From Candidatus Eisenbacteria bacterium (lineage in GTDB: Bacteria > Eisenbacteria > RBG-16-71-46): DNA of 64,000 nt. A model generated the notes under the pieces. The model did not search any database and was not told the origin of the DNA. It saw nothing but the letters and a program-made list of their open reading frames with translations. Both the position numbers and the translations under genes were made by a program. Below, piece by piece: positions 7,773 to 17,069 of this stretch. Each line of letters starts with the position of its first letter. Positions within the stretch are counted from its first letter, which is position 1. The stretch spans positions 1 through 64,000 of the forward strand of contig JADLBL010000023.1 in the NCBI GenBank assembly GCA_020847735.1, read 5' to 3'.

Positions 7773-9389
7773 ATGACCCTCAAACTCTCCACGACGCTCA
7801 ACGGCGAGAACCGAACCTGGGCGCTCGAGGACCTGCCGGCACGCATCGGCCGCTCGTCGTCGAACTTCGTCCAGGTGCTCGATTCCAGTGTCTCGCGCGA
7901 ACACGCCGAGCTCGCGCGCGACGGCAACCGCATCACGATTCGCGACCTCGGCAGCCGGAACGGCACGCGCGTGAACGGTCAGGACGCCGCCTCGCCGGTC
8001 GAGGTCAAGCCCGGCGACACGATCGAGGTCGGGCACGTCGTGATCCGCGCCGGACTCGAGGAAAGCCCGACGCAGTGGGCGTCCTCGCCGAGCCACGCGT
8101 CGTCGCTGCGCCTCAAGGTCGCCGACGTGCTCTCGCACCCGACCGCCGACGTCCGTGATCCGAACCGCATGGTCCGGCTGCTGGCCGAGGCCGGCCAGCT
8201 GCTCGTCCTGCCCAGGCCGCTGCGCGAGACCTGCGAGGAGATCCTGCGCTTCGTCGAGCGCGCGGTGCCCGCCAATCGGCTGCTGATCCTGCTGCGCGGC
8301 AAGGACGGCGACAGCCTCGAGCAGGTGGCGGCGCGCACCCGGGGGGCGAGCGCGAAGGACCCGCTCGCGCTCTCGCAAACCATCGCCAGCGTCGTGCTCG
8401 GCGAGAACACCGCGGTGATCACGGCCGATGCCATGAACGACCCGCGTTTCGCGGGCGCGCAGAGCGTCGTGGGCAACCTCATCCACTCGGCGATGGCGGT
8501 TCCGCTCTACGACAACGCCCGGGTGCTGGGCATCCTGTACGCCGACAGCACCAATCCGACGGTCACCTACGGCGCCGAGCAGCTCGAGCTGCTCACGCTG
8601 CTCGCCAACATGGCGGCGGTCAAGATCAGCAACGCGCGCCTGCTCGAGGCCGAGCAGGCGCGGCAGCGCCTGGCGCTCGAGCTCTCGACGGCGACGCGCA
8701 TCCAGCAGAACCTGCTGCCGGAGGCGCCGACCGACGTGGCCGGCTGGTCGCTGCACGCGCTGCTGCAGACCTGCTACGAGGTGGGCGGCGATCTGTACGA
8801 CTTCTACCAGCGCGCCGACGGCCAGCTCGTCTTCCTGGTCGGCGACGTCTCGGGCAAGGGCATGGGCGCGGCGTTGCTCATGTCCTCTGCGCTCTCGTCC
8901 TCGCGGGTGCTCTACGAGGCCTTCGACAACCCGCTCGCGCTGGTCGTGCGGCTCAACGAGGTGGTCTACCGCAGCACCGACGCGCGCAACTTCATCACCC
9001 TCTTCCTCGGCTACCTCGATCCGGCCAGCGGGCGGCTGCGGTACGTGAACTGCGGCCACCCCGAGCCGCTGCTCGCCCGCGGGCAGGCGCTGCGCTCGCT
9101 CGAGGCCACCGGCGTGCCGATCGGCATGATGGCGTCGTTCCCGTGGACGATGGGCGAGACGACGGTGGAGCCGGGCGAGACCATGGCGGTCTTCAGCGAC
9201 GGCATTCCCGAGGCGCAGCGGGGCGACGAGTTCTTCGACACCGAGCGGGTCGAGCAGGCGATGCGAGAGTTGGGCGGCGAGGCCGACCTGGCGAAGCTGG
9301 CCGACGGGATGATCGCCCGCATTGACGACCACTCCGCCGGCGAGCATCGCAGCGACGACGTCACCCTCGTGCTGCTGAGACGGGCCTGA
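7773..9389 (+). CDS. FHA-GAF-SpoIIE (PP2C-type) phosphatase
   Basis: A 538-residue cytoplasmic signalling protein. Residues 1-95 form an FHA phosphothreonine-binding domain (IGRSSSNFVQV, SREHAEL, DLGSRNGTRVNG). Residues of about 145-300 are a GAF domain (RFVERAVPANRLLILLRG...AVPLYDNARVLGILYADS). A short helix (EAEQARQRLALELSTATRIQ) leads into a SpoIIE/RsbU-like PP2C domain with YEVGGDLYDFY, LVGDVSGKGMGAALLMS and VFSDGIPEAQ supplying metal-binding acidic residues. Such proteins dephosphorylate anti-anti-sigma or kinase targets. The FHA domain suggests recruitment to Thr-phosphorylated proteins, which fits the Ser/Thr kinases encoded downstream. No sigma-factor antagonist is seen next to it. 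Confidence 0.92.
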   Translation: MTLKLSTTLNGENRTWALEDLPARIGRSSSNFVQVLDSSVSREHAELARDGNRITIRDLGSRNGTRVNGQDAASPVEVKPGDTIEVGHVVIRAGLEESPTQWASSPSHASSLRLKVADVLSHPTADVRDPNRMVRLLAEAGQLLVLPRPLRETCEEILRFVERAVPANRLLILLRGKDGDSLEQVAARTRGASAKDPLALSQTIASVVLGENTAVITADAMNDPRFAGAQSVVGNLIHSAMAVPLYDNARVLGILYADSTNPTVTYGAEQLELLTLLANMAAVKISNARLLEAEQARQRLALELSTATRIQQNLLPEAPTDVAGWSLHALLQTCYEVGGDLYDFYQRADGQLVFLVGDVSGKGMGAALLMSSALSSSRVLYEAFDNPLALVVRLNEVVYRSTDARNFITLFLGYLDPASGRLRYVNCGHPEPLLARGQALRSLEATGVPIGMMASFPWTMGETTVEPGETMAVFSDGIPEAQRGDEFFDTERVEQAMRELGGEADLAKLADGMIARIDDHSAGEHRSDDVTLVLLRRA

Positions 9390-9562
9390 ACGGTCCGCTC
9401 CGGCCGCCGGCCCGCCCGTGCCCCGGCAGTCCCCGTTCCGTGGGCGGACAGCGCACGTCGGGTGGGCGGGAAAGGCCCTGAAGGGTGTTTTCCGATGGCG
9501 CCATGCCCGGCGGCCGGGATAGGGTGGCCGGACCGAGATCCGCCCCCGGAGCCGCGTCGCGC

Positions 9563-10459
9563 ATGAACAAGCCCGAACCGAATTCCGACGTCGAGGACGA
9601 GGTCGTCCCTCCGGCCCGCGTGACCGCCGACGTGGCGGCGCACAGCCACGTCGGGAACGTGCGCGAGCAGAACGAGGACTCCTACGCGATCTTCCGGCTG
9701 GGCCGCTTCCTCGAGCGCGTGGACAGCAACATCCCCGAGGAAATCTTCTCGTCGCACCGCGAGGACAGCGGCTGGCTGATGGCGGTGGCCGACGGCCTCG
9801 GCGGGCACTCGGCCGGCGAGGTGGCGAGCCGCACCGCGCTCGTCTCGATGCTGCAGCTCGTGCTGCGCTCGCCGCGCTGGGCGCTGCGGCTGGACGATCC
9901 GGCGACGCGCGAAGCCGACATCGCCGCCCTGTTCAAGCGCGTGCGCAGCTACTTCGCCGGCGTTCACGACGCCCTGCGCGCCACGTCGGCCAGCGACCGG
10001 AGCCTCGAGGGCATGGGCACGACCCTGACCTCGGGCTACTCGGTCGGCAACGACCTGTTCATCATCCACGTCGGCGACTCGCGCGCCTACCTGCTCCGCG
10101 GCGGGCAGCTGCGGCGCATCACCCACGACCACACGCTCGCGCAGTCGTACGCCGACCAGGGACTGATCCCGCAAGCCGAAGTCGAGTCGCACGAGCTGGG
10201 CCACGTGCTGACGCGCGCGATGGGCGCGGGCGAGGGCCACCCGGAGTACGACATCCACCACCTCGACCTGCAGCACGACGACCGCATCCTGCTGTGCTCC
10301 GACGGCCTTTCGCGCCACGTTCCCGAATCGGAGATCGCCACGCTGCTGCTCGCGTTCTCGGACAGCGCCGGCGCCTGCAGGGCGCTCGTGGACCGCGCCC
10401 TCGCGCAGGGCGGCACGGACAACGTCACGACCATCGTCGCCCGCTACCGCGTTCGATGA
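9563..10459 (+). CDS. PP2C-family Ser/Thr protein phosphatase
   Basis: A 298-residue soluble PPM phosphatase. The ordered motifs are NVREQNEDSYAIF, MAVADGLGGHSAGEVAS (metal-binding Asp and Gly), GMGTTLTSGYS, IHVGDSRAYLLRGGQLRRIT, LLCSDGLSRHV and GGTDNVTTIVARY with the final metal Asp. The start at 9563 (MNKPEPNS) is preferred to an in-frame ATG at 9485, whose extra 26 residues look non-coding. Together with the preceding FHA phosphatase and the downstream kinases it forms a Ser/Thr phosphorylation locus, and it probably reverses kinase signalling (inference from context). Its stop codon overlaps the next start (ATGA). Confidence 0.93.
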   Translation: MNKPEPNSDVEDEVVPPARVTADVAAHSHVGNVREQNEDSYAIFRLGRFLERVDSNIPEEIFSSHREDSGWLMAVADGLGGHSAGEVASRTALVSMLQLVLRSPRWALRLDDPATREADIAALFKRVRSYFAGVHDALRATSASDRSLEGMGTTLTSGYSVGNDLFIIHVGDSRAYLLRGGQLRRITHDHTLAQSYADQGLIPQAEVESHELGHVLTRAMGAGEGHPEYDIHHLDLQHDDRILLCSDGLSRHVPESEIATLLLAFSDSAGACRALVDRALAQGGTDNVTTIVARYRVR

Positions 10460-11640
10460 GCGACTTCGGGCGCGGGCTGCTCGGGCTGTGGCCGCTGGAC
10501 CCGTCCCTCACCTACCTGAATCACGGCACCGTGGGCGCTCCGCCGCGCCGCGTGCTGGCGGCGCAGCGGGCGATCCGCCGTGAGTTCCACCGCCGTCCCG
10601 CGCCGGTGCTGCTGCGGCAGCTCGCGGACGTGGGCCCGGTCGCGATGCGCGAGCGGCCGCGCATGCGGGTCGCGGCCGACGCCGTCGCGGCGTTCCTCGG
10701 CGCGCGCGGCGACGATCTGGTGTTCGTGGACAACGCCTCGGCCGGCGTGAACTCGGTGCTGCGCTCACTGCGTTTCGAGCCCGGCGACGAGATCGTGGTC
10801 ACGGATCACGGCTACGGGGCGGTCGCGAACGCGGTCGAGTTCGTGGCCTCGCGCACCGGCGCGCGGCTCGTGACGGCAACGCTGCCGCACCCGCTGTGGC
10901 GGGCGGACGCCATCACCGGCGCCGTGCTCGCGGCCGTCGGCCCGCGCACGAAGCTGGTGATCGTGGACCACGTGACCTCGCCGACCGCGCTGGTGCTGCC
11001 GGTCGAGGGGATCGTCGCGGGCTGTCACGCGCGCGGGGTGCCGGTGCTCGTGGACGGGGCGCACGCTCCCGGCGCGCTGGCGCTCGACATCCCGGCGCTC
11101 GGCGCCGACTGGTACACGGCCAACCTGCACAAGTGGGCGATGTCGCCGATCAGCTGCGGCATCCTGTGGGCGCCGCCCGCGCGGCAGCAGGACCTCCAGC
11201 CGCTGGTGGTGGGCTGGGGATGGGGCAGGAGCTTCACCGCCTCGTTCGACTGGCAGGGCACGCGCGATCCATCGCCGTGGCTCGCCGCCCCCGCGGGCAT
11301 CGAGTTCATGCGCGGCCTCGGGCTCGAGGCGATGCGCGCGTGGAACCACGGGCTCGCGTGGGGCTCGGCCCGCCGGCTCGCCGAGCGCTGGAAGGTCGAG
11401 TTGCCGCAGGAGGAATCCATGGTCGGAACGATGGTGGCGGTGCCGCTGCCCGAAGCGTTCGGCGCCACCGGCGACGACGCACAGCGGATCAAGGACGCGC
11501 TGCTCTTCGAGGATTCGATCGAGGTGCACCTGCAGGCGATGCACGGCCGGCTGCTGTGGCGGATTTCGGCGCAGGTCTACAACGACGAGGCCGACGTCGA
11601 ACGCGCGACGCGGGCGATCGAAAAGCGGGCGGAGGCCTGA
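10456..11640 (+). CDS. Class V PLP-dependent aminotransferase (isopenicillin-N-epimerase-like)
   Basis: A 394-residue fold-type I PLP enzyme. It opens with FGRGLLGLWPLDPSLTYLNH, the usual start of the isopenicillin N epimerase / cysteine-desulfurase-like branch. FVDNASAGVNSVLRSL forms the phosphate-binding turn, VLVDGAHAPGALALDI supplies the PLP-pyridine Asp, and K226 in NLHKWAMSP is the Schiff-base lysine. The substrate cannot be told from sequence; epimerase, desulfurase and C-S-lyase activities all occur in this branch. The ATG overlaps the phosphatase stop by 4 bp, and only 3 bp separate its stop from the kinase GTG, so the three are translationally linked. Confidence 0.88.
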   Translation: MSDFGRGLLGLWPLDPSLTYLNHGTVGAPPRRVLAAQRAIRREFHRRPAPVLLRQLADVGPVAMRERPRMRVAADAVAAFLGARGDDLVFVDNASAGVNSVLRSLRFEPGDEIVVTDHGYGAVANAVEFVASRTGARLVTATLPHPLWRADAITGAVLAAVGPRTKLVIVDHVTSPTALVLPVEGIVAGCHARGVPVLVDGAHAPGALALDIPALGADWYTANLHKWAMSPISCGILWAPPARQQDLQPLVVGWGWGRSFTASFDWQGTRDPSPWLAAPAGIEFMRGLGLEAMRAWNHGLAWGSARRLAERWKVELPQEESMVGTMVAVPLPEAFGATGDDAQRIKDALLFEDSIEVHLQAMHGRLLWRISAQVYNDEADVERATRAIEKRAEA

Positions 11641-11643
11641 CGC

Positions 11644-14295
11644 GTGGCGCTGTCCCCGGGAACGAAGCTCGGCCCCTACGAAATCACCGCGCCGCTCGGC
11701 GCCGGCGGCATGGGCGAGGTGTACCGCGCGCGCGACGGGCGGCTCGGCCGCGACGTGGCGATCAAGCTGATCCCGGACGCGTTCGCGAACGACCCCGAGC
11801 GCCTCGCGCGCTTCGAGCGCGAGGCGAAGCTGCTGGCCTCGCTGAAGCACGCGAACATCGCGGTGCTGCACGGCCTCGAGGAGGCGGGCGGGCGGCGATT
11901 CCTGGTCATGGAATGCGTCGAGGGAGAGTCGCTGGCGCAACGCCTGCGGCGCGGGACCCCGCCGCTCGGCGAGGCGCTCGAGATCGCGCGCGCCGTCGCC
12001 GCGGCGCTCGAGGCGGCGCACGAAGGGGGCATCGTCCACCGCGACCTCAAACCCGGAAACGTCATGGTGACGCCGGCGGGCGACGTGAAGGTGCTCGACT
12101 TCGGCCTCGCCAAGGGGGGCGCGGGCGGCTCGTCGGACCCGAACATGAGCGCCTCTCCGACGCTGACCTACGCGGGCACCGAGGCGGGCGTCATCCTCGG
12201 AACCGCCGCGTACATGAGCCCCGAGCAGGCGCGCGGCAAGGCCGTGGACCGGCGCACCGACATCTGGTCCTTCGGCTGCGTGCTCTTCGAACTGCTCAGC
12301 GGGCGGCAAGCGTTCACGGGCGAGACCGTCTCGGACATCGTCGCCTGCATCCTGCAGGTCGAACCGGAATGGACGGCGCTGCCCGCGGCGACGCCCGAAC
12401 GCCTGCGCGCGCTGCTGCGCCGCTGCCTCGAGAAGGACGCGAAGCGCCGCCTGCGCGACATCGGCGAGGCGCGGATCGAGATCGAGGACCTGATCGCCGC
12501 CGGACGCTCGGGCGCGCGGACCGCGCCGGCGGCCGCGGCGCGGCGGCCGTACACGCCGGGCGTGCCCGCTCTCGCCGTCGTCGCCGCGCTGGCGCTGGCC
12601 GCCGGGGCGTTCCTGCCGCGGCTCATCGTGCGCACGCCGCCACCGGAACCCGCCCGCTTCGAGGTGGCGGCCCCGCCCGGACCAACGTTCTACCCCGACG
12701 CGCAGTTCGTCTCGCTCTCACCGGACGGCCGCACGCTCGCGTTCGTCGTCCCGGACTCCGCCGGCGTCACCCGTCTCTGGATCCGGCGGCTCGACTCGAT
12801 CACGCCCAGCGAACTGCCGGGGACCGAGGGCGCGCTGATCATGTTCTGGTCTCCCGACAGCCGCACGCTGGCGTACTTCGCCTCCGACGAGCGGCTCATG
12901 CGCGTCGCGCTCGAGGGCGGCACACCCGAGAAGATCTGCGACACCAAGGCCGCGCGGGGCGGAAGCTGGAATCGCGACGGCGTGATCGTGCTCGCGCCGT
13001 ATCCCAACGGCGGCATCTACAAGGTTTCCGCCGCGGGCGGCCCGCTGGTCCAGCTCACGCACCCGGACTCGGCGCACGGCGTGACCGGCCATCGCTTCCC
13101 GGTGTTCCTGCCGGACGGCAGGCACTTCCTGTTCAGCGCCATTCCCGCCGGGCCGGATGGCAAGGGCGGGGTGTGCGTGGGGTCGCTCGATGGCGGGCCG
13201 ACGCGGGAGATCGCCCGTGGCGAGACCGGGCCGGTGTTCGTTGCGCCGGGCTGGCTTCTCACGACGCGCAACGCGCGGATCGTCGCGCTGCCGTTCGATG
13301 CGCGCGCGGCACGCATGCGCGGAGAGCCGGTCGTGATCGGCGACGTGACCACGGGCACGCAGTTCGCCGGCGGCCCCGTGGTCAGCGCCTCGCGGGACGG
13401 TTCGCTGGCCTATCTCGAGCCCGCGGAAACCCGGAACCGGCTCGCCTGGCTGGACCTCGCGGGACGCGAGACCAGTGCGCCGCCCGTGCCGCCGGGGGAC
13501 TACGTCCGCCTTGCGGTCGCTCCCGACGGACGGCGCGCGCTGCTCGTCGTGCAGACGGAGCCGACACGTTCCGACCTGGTGCTCGTGGACCTCGAGCGTG
13601 GCGCGCGCCAGCGATTGACCCAGTCGCCGGAGAACGCGGTCCAGATGAGGTGGTCGCCCGACGGGACACAGATTGCCTGGCTCGACGACACGCGACAGAG
13701 CCTCCACGTGCTCTCGCTCGCCGACGGTAGCCGGCGCGATCTCCTCGCGGGCGACCATGGCTACAAGCGCCTCGACCAGTGGACGCCCGACGGCCGCTCG
13801 CTGCTGATCGAGCGGCTGGACCCCGTGACCCGCTGGGACCTGTGGTTGCTGCCGGTCGATGGCGGGCCGCCCACGCCATGCGTGCGAACGCCGACCAACG
13901 ACCAGGCCGGACAGGTCTCCCCCGATGGTCGCTGGGTCGCCTTCCAGAACGACGAATCGGGAACGGTCAACGTCTACATCCAGCCCCTCGCCGGAGCGGG
14001 GGCGCGCTACCAGGTGACGCTCGGCGGCGGCGTCGGAGCATGGTCGCCCGACGGCCGGCGGTATCTGTTCTCGAACGCCGACGAGCCCGGCGTCATTCAC
14101 CAGGCCGAAGTGCGCGCCGGCCCGCCGTTCTCGCTGGGACCCGCGACGGTCCTCTCCCGGCTTCCGGCGAATGTCGTGGACCTGGACATGGCCCGGGACG
14201 GCAGGCGCTGGCTGGTGCTGCTCGCGGCCGGAAACGCGCGACCGCCGGCAGCGGTCGTGCTCCAGAACTGGCAGGCGGCGCTTCGCAGGCATTGA
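11644..14295 (+). CDS. Membrane Ser/Thr protein kinase with TolB/WD40-like propeller sensor
   Basis: An 883-residue PknB-type receptor kinase. The GTG start is used because the kinase domain begins at once. Its parts are the glycine loop [14 protein letters not shown] (18-31), K41, HRDLKPGNV (132-140) and DFG (152-154), with the activation loop ending in [14 protein letters not shown] single membrane helix lies at about 308-325 ([20 protein letters not shown]). The outer 550 residues are repeated SPDGRTLAF / [12 protein letters not shown] / [12 protein letters not shown] blades of a TolB/DPP-IV-like beta-propeller. Cytoplasmic phosphorylation would therefore respond to an extracytoplasmic ligand or protein. 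The same architecture recurs at 17070. The two phosphatases just upstream are likely antagonists (inference). Confidence 0.93.
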   Translation: MALSPGTKLGPYEITAPLGAGGMGEVYRARDGRLGRDVAIKLIPDAFANDPERLARFEREAKLLASLKHANIAVLHGLEEAGGRRFLVMECVEGESLAQRLRRGTPPLGEALEIARAVAAALEAAHEGGIVHRDLKPGNVMVTPAGDVKVLDFGLAKGGAGGSSDPNMSASPTLTYAGTEAGVILGTAAYMSPEQARGKAVDRRTDIWSFGCVLFELLSGRQAFTGETVSDIVACILQVEPEWTALPAATPERLRALLRRCLEKDAKRRLRDIGEARIEIEDLIAAGRSGARTAPAAAARRPYTPGVPALAVVAALALAAGAFLPRLIVRTPPPEPARFEVAAPPGPTFYPDAQFVSLSPDGRTLAFVVPDSAGVTRLWIRRLDSITPSELPGTEGALIMFWSPDSRTLAYFASDERLMRVALEGGTPEKICDTKAARGGSWNRDGVIVLAPYPNGGIYKVSAAGGPLVQLTHPDSAHGVTGHRFPVFLPDGRHFLFSAIPAGPDGKGGVCVGSLDGGPTREIARGETGPVFVAPGWLLTTRNARIVALPFDARAARMRGEPVVIGDVTTGTQFAGGPVVSASRDGSLAYLEPAETRNRLAWLDLAGRETSAPPVPPGDYVRLAVAPDGRRALLVVQTEPTRSDLVLVDLERGARQRLTQSPENAVQMRWSPDGTQIAWLDDTRQSLHVLSLADGSRRDLLAGDHGYKRLDQWTPDGRSLLIERLDPVTRWDLWLLPVDGGPPTPCVRTPTNDQAGQVSPDGRWVAFQNDESGTVNVYIQPLAGAGARYQVTLGGGVGAWSPDGRRYLFSNADEPGVIHQAEVRAGPPFSLGPATVLSRLPANVVDLDMARDGRRWLVLLAAGNARPPAAVVLQNWQAALRRH

Positions 14296-14443
14296 GGCGC
14301 GGCTTCGGGCGCCTCGGCCCCGGAACTGGACGCGGCCCTCGCCGGTCGTGCACAATCGCCCGCCGCAGTCGCAGTGGCGAGGCCTTCCGTGGGCCGTTGA
14401 CCCGCTCCGGACGCCCACCCGCAACCCCAGCAAGGATTCACCG

Positions 14444-15001
14444 ATGATCGCAGCCACCCAGATCCGCGTCGGCAACCTGATCCTCTACAACGGCAAGCCG
14501 CATCGCGTCGCCCAGATGGTGCATCGCACGCCCGGAAACCTGCGCGGCTTCGTGCAGGCGAAGCTGGTCAACATCGAGAACGGCTCGAATCAGGAAGTGC
14601 GCTTCTCGTCGGAGGAAAAGGTCGAGAAGGCGCAGCTCGACGAACACTCGCTGCAGTTCAGCTACAAGGCGGGCGACGAGTTCCACTTCATGAACACCGA
14701 GTCCTACGAGATGATCTCGCTCGACAAGGGCGTGCTCGGCGAGGCCGCCGGCTACCTGACGGACGGCATGGTGATCTCGGCCAGCTACTGGCAGGGCAAG
14801 GTGGTCGGCATCGAGCCGCCGATGTTCGTCGAGCTTGAGGTCGTCGAGACGACCCCGAACATCAAGGGCGCGGCGGTCCAGAACACGAACAAGCCGGCGA
14901 TCCTCTCGACCGGGCTCGAGATCAAGGTTCCCCCCTACATCGAGCAGGGCAACAAGGTGCGCATCGACACGCGCACGGGCGAGTTCGTCGAGCGGGTCTG
15001 A
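14444..15001 (+). CDS. efp: Translation elongation factor P
   Basis: A 185-residue EF-P with the usual three beta-barrel domains: a KOW-like N-domain, a central OB domain (FMNTESYEMISLDKGVLGEA), and a C-terminal OB domain ending LEIKVPPYIEQGNKVRIDTR-TGEFVERV. EF-P enters the ribosomal E site and relieves stalling at polyproline. The tip loop of domain I reads TPGNLRGFV, so the position of the modified Lys (Bacillus K32, E. coli K34) or Arg (Pseudomonas) is N32; an Arg follows two residues later. No EpmA, EarP or YmfI gene is seen in the window. It is probably a single-gene unit ended by the hairpin at 15027-15052. Confidence 0.96.
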   Translation: MIAATQIRVGNLILYNGKPHRVAQMVHRTPGNLRGFVQAKLVNIENGSNQEVRFSSEEKVEKAQLDEHSLQFSYKAGDEFHFMNTESYEMISLDKGVLGEAAGYLTDGMVISASYWQGKVVGIEPPMFVELEVVETTPNIKGAAVQNTNKPAILSTGLEIKVPPYIEQGNKVRIDTRTGEFVERV

Positions 15002-15026
15002 CGCGGGGAGGCCAAGTGGCGTCGGC

Positions 15027-15052
15027 GCGCCGCGGGCTCGCTCCCGCGGCGC
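15027..15052 (+). terminator. Hairpin terminator after efp
   Basis: A perfect 10-bp stem (gcgccgcggg / cccgcggcgc) with a six-base loop, followed by ttcgtcgttc. It lies 25 bp after the efp stop. Confidence 0.7.
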
Positions 15053-15079
15053 TTCGTCGTTCGGGTAGCATGCCGGGCC

Positions 15080-16261
15080 GTGCCCGCCCCGTTCCTGACG
15101 CTCGTCCTGCTCGCCGTCCTCGGAGCCACCGGTCTCCCGGGCGCGGCGAGCGCCGCCGTCGCGGACTTCTGGAGCACGCCGCGGCGGGGCGCCAACCTGT
15201 TCAACGCGCGCGAGAGCGGCGAGCGGCTGCGCGCCGCCGCGGCGGCGGGTGTCGAATGGGTGCGCCTCGCGCCGGACAAGTGGGAGGGCGAGGGGAGGGA
15301 CTTCCTGATGGGCGACGCGGATTCCTTCACCGCGATCCCCCCGCGCGACCTCGCCCGGCTCCGGGCCGTGCTCGACAGCGCCGAGGTCGCGGGCGTCAAG
15401 GTCGCGCTCGTGATGCTGAGCCTTCCCGGCGCGCGCTGGCGCCAGCACAACGGCGACCGCTCCGACTTCCGGCTCTACCGCGAGGAGCGCGCGCTCGCCG
15501 CCGCGGAACGCCTCTGGGGCGGGGTCGCGAGATCGCTGCGCGGCCATCCGGCGCTCGTCGCCTACGACCTGCTCAACGAACCGCATCCCGACCGCGCGCG
15601 CGACGTGGCGCCCGGGCGGCTCGCCGAGGTGCAGCGGCGGCTGCTCGCCGCCGTACGCGCCGCGGACCCGGACGTGCCGGTGATCCTGGAGGGCGCGGCG
15701 TTCGCTTCGCCGGCGGGGATCGAGGCGATGGCGGTGCCCGACGATCCGCGTGTGCTCTACTCGTTCCACTTCTACGAGCCGTGGGCCTACGTGAATCACC
15801 GGCAGGCCGGACGCTGGCGCTACCCCGGCGACCTTCCGGCCGACGACGACACGACCCGGCTCGAGCGCTGGGACGCGGCGCGCCTCGAAGCGGAGCTCGC
15901 GCCGGTCGTCGCGTGGCAGGCGCGGCACGGCGTCCCTTCATCGCGCGTCGTCTGCGCCGAGTTCGGCGTGCCGCGCACGCACCCGGGCGCCGGCGCGTGG
16001 CTGGCGGACGTCCTTCGGGCCTGCGAGCGGCGCGGCTGGCACTGGGCGTTCTACGCGTTTCGCGAGGACACCTGGCACGCGATGGACTACGAGCTGGGCG
16101 CGGGGGCGCTGCCGCGTGGCTACTGGCGGGCGGTCGAAGCGGGCCGGCCGCCGACCCTGCCCCGGGGCCCGAACCCGCTCTGGGACGTGATCCGGCGTGG
16201 GCTCGCGGGGGACACGACCGCGGCGGGCCGGCCCGGTGTCTTGGGAGGGCGCGCGAGATGA
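15080..16261 (+). CDS. Secreted glycoside hydrolase family 5 (cellulase-like)
   Basis: A 393-residue protein starting at GTG with a signal peptide cleaved near PGAASAAVA. A TIM-barrel follows: GANLFNA...GVEWVRLAPDKW, VKVALVMLSLPG and AYDLLNEPHPD, with the acid/base E167. FHFYEPWAYVNHRQ comes next, and CAEFGVPR carries the nucleophile E294. The LNEP and AEFG pair is the GH5 signature. The true substrate (beta-glucan, mannan or other) is not predictable. The stop overlaps the ATG of the HD-domain gene (ATGA), so the two are translationally coupled, although no functional link is evident. Confidence 0.88.
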   Translation: MPAPFLTLVLLAVLGATGLPGAASAAVADFWSTPRRGANLFNARESGERLRAAAAAGVEWVRLAPDKWEGEGRDFLMGDADSFTAIPPRDLARLRAVLDSAEVAGVKVALVMLSLPGARWRQHNGDRSDFRLYREERALAAAERLWGGVARSLRGHPALVAYDLLNEPHPDRARDVAPGRLAEVQRRLLAAVRAADPDVPVILEGAAFASPAGIEAMAVPDDPRVLYSFHFYEPWAYVNHRQAGRWRYPGDLPADDDTTRLERWDAARLEAELAPVVAWQARHGVPSSRVVCAEFGVPRTHPGAGAWLADVLRACERRGWHWAFYAFREDTWHAMDYELGAGALPRGYWRAVEAGRPPTLPRGPNPLWDVIRRGLAGDTTAAGRPGVLGGRAR

Positions 16262-16950
16262 CACGCGACGACCTGCTCGACCGCATCGCCCCGGACCCGG
16301 CGCTCGCGACGCTGCTCGCCGAGGCGCGGGCGCGGGAGGCCGCGCTCGAGACGCCGGACCCGACGCACGACACGGCGCACCTGCTGCGCGTGGCCGCTTG
16401 GACGCTGCGTCTGGGTGGCGATCCGGTGGACTTCCGCGAGGCGGTCGCCGCCGCACTGCTCCACGACGCGGTTCATGTTCCGAAGAACTCGCCCGGGCGC
16501 GCGGGCGCGAGCGTTCTGGCCGCGGCGCACGCGACGGAGCGCGCCGTGGCGCTCGGCTTTCCGCCCGAGGCCGTGACGCGCATCGCCGACGCGGTGCGCG
16601 ACCACAGCTTCTCGCGCGGTGCGGTGCCGGCGACGCCGCTCGGCCGCGCCCTGCAGGACGCCGACCGGCTCGAAGCGCTGGGCGCGATCGGGCTTCTGCG
16701 CACGATCGCGACCGGCGTGCGCATGGGCGCGGACTGGTTTCACGCGGAGGACCCCTTCGCCCGCGCGCGCCCGCTCGAGGACGCGCGCTACTCGGTGGAC
16801 CACTTCTTCACGAAGCTGCTGGGCCTGCCCGCGACGATGCGCACGGAGGCCGGCCGCGCCGAGGCGGAGCGCCGCGTGCAGGTGCTGCGGGCGTTCCTCG
16901 ACGCGCTCGCGGACGAACTCGGGGAAGCGCCGCCCGGAACGAGCCGCTGA
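16258..16950 (+). CDS. HD-domain phosphohydrolase
   Basis: A 230-residue soluble protein. The metal-binding HD pattern is visible as H in THDTAHLLRV, HD in AALLHDAVHVPKN, and the last Asp in LQDADRLEALGAIG. The spacing and the DADRL-ALGA ending match the YpgQ / uncharacterised-metal-dependent HD family, whose members hydrolyse nucleotides or related phosphoesters. The order H-HD-D is complete, so the protein is likely active. It is coupled to the GH5 gene by a 4-bp overlap. Confidence 0.85.
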   Translation: MTRDDLLDRIAPDPALATLLAEARAREAALETPDPTHDTAHLLRVAAWTLRLGGDPVDFREAVAAALLHDAVHVPKNSPGRAGASVLAAAHATERAVALGFPPEAVTRIADAVRDHSFSRGAVPATPLGRALQDADRLEALGAIGLLRTIATGVRMGADWFHAEDPFARARPLEDARYSVDHFFTKLLGLPATMRTEAGRAEAERRVQVLRAFLDALADELGEAPPGTSR

Positions 16951-17069
16951 GATCCTGAGCCCCGGGTACGCGGGCAAGGAGTCCGGCGCGTTCGATGTGG
17001 CGGTGCGGGACGCGCGCACGCTACCCTGCCGCGTCCCTTCTGCCTGCCGATCCTCCCCACGGAGCCTCC

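Noticed and set aside
5829-9347. An 1172-codon minus-strand frame
   Set aside because: It runs through an oxidoreductase in another frame and the antisense of two clear genes. Only the signal-peptide-like part near 6411-6516 is meaningful, and that is explained as a duplication.
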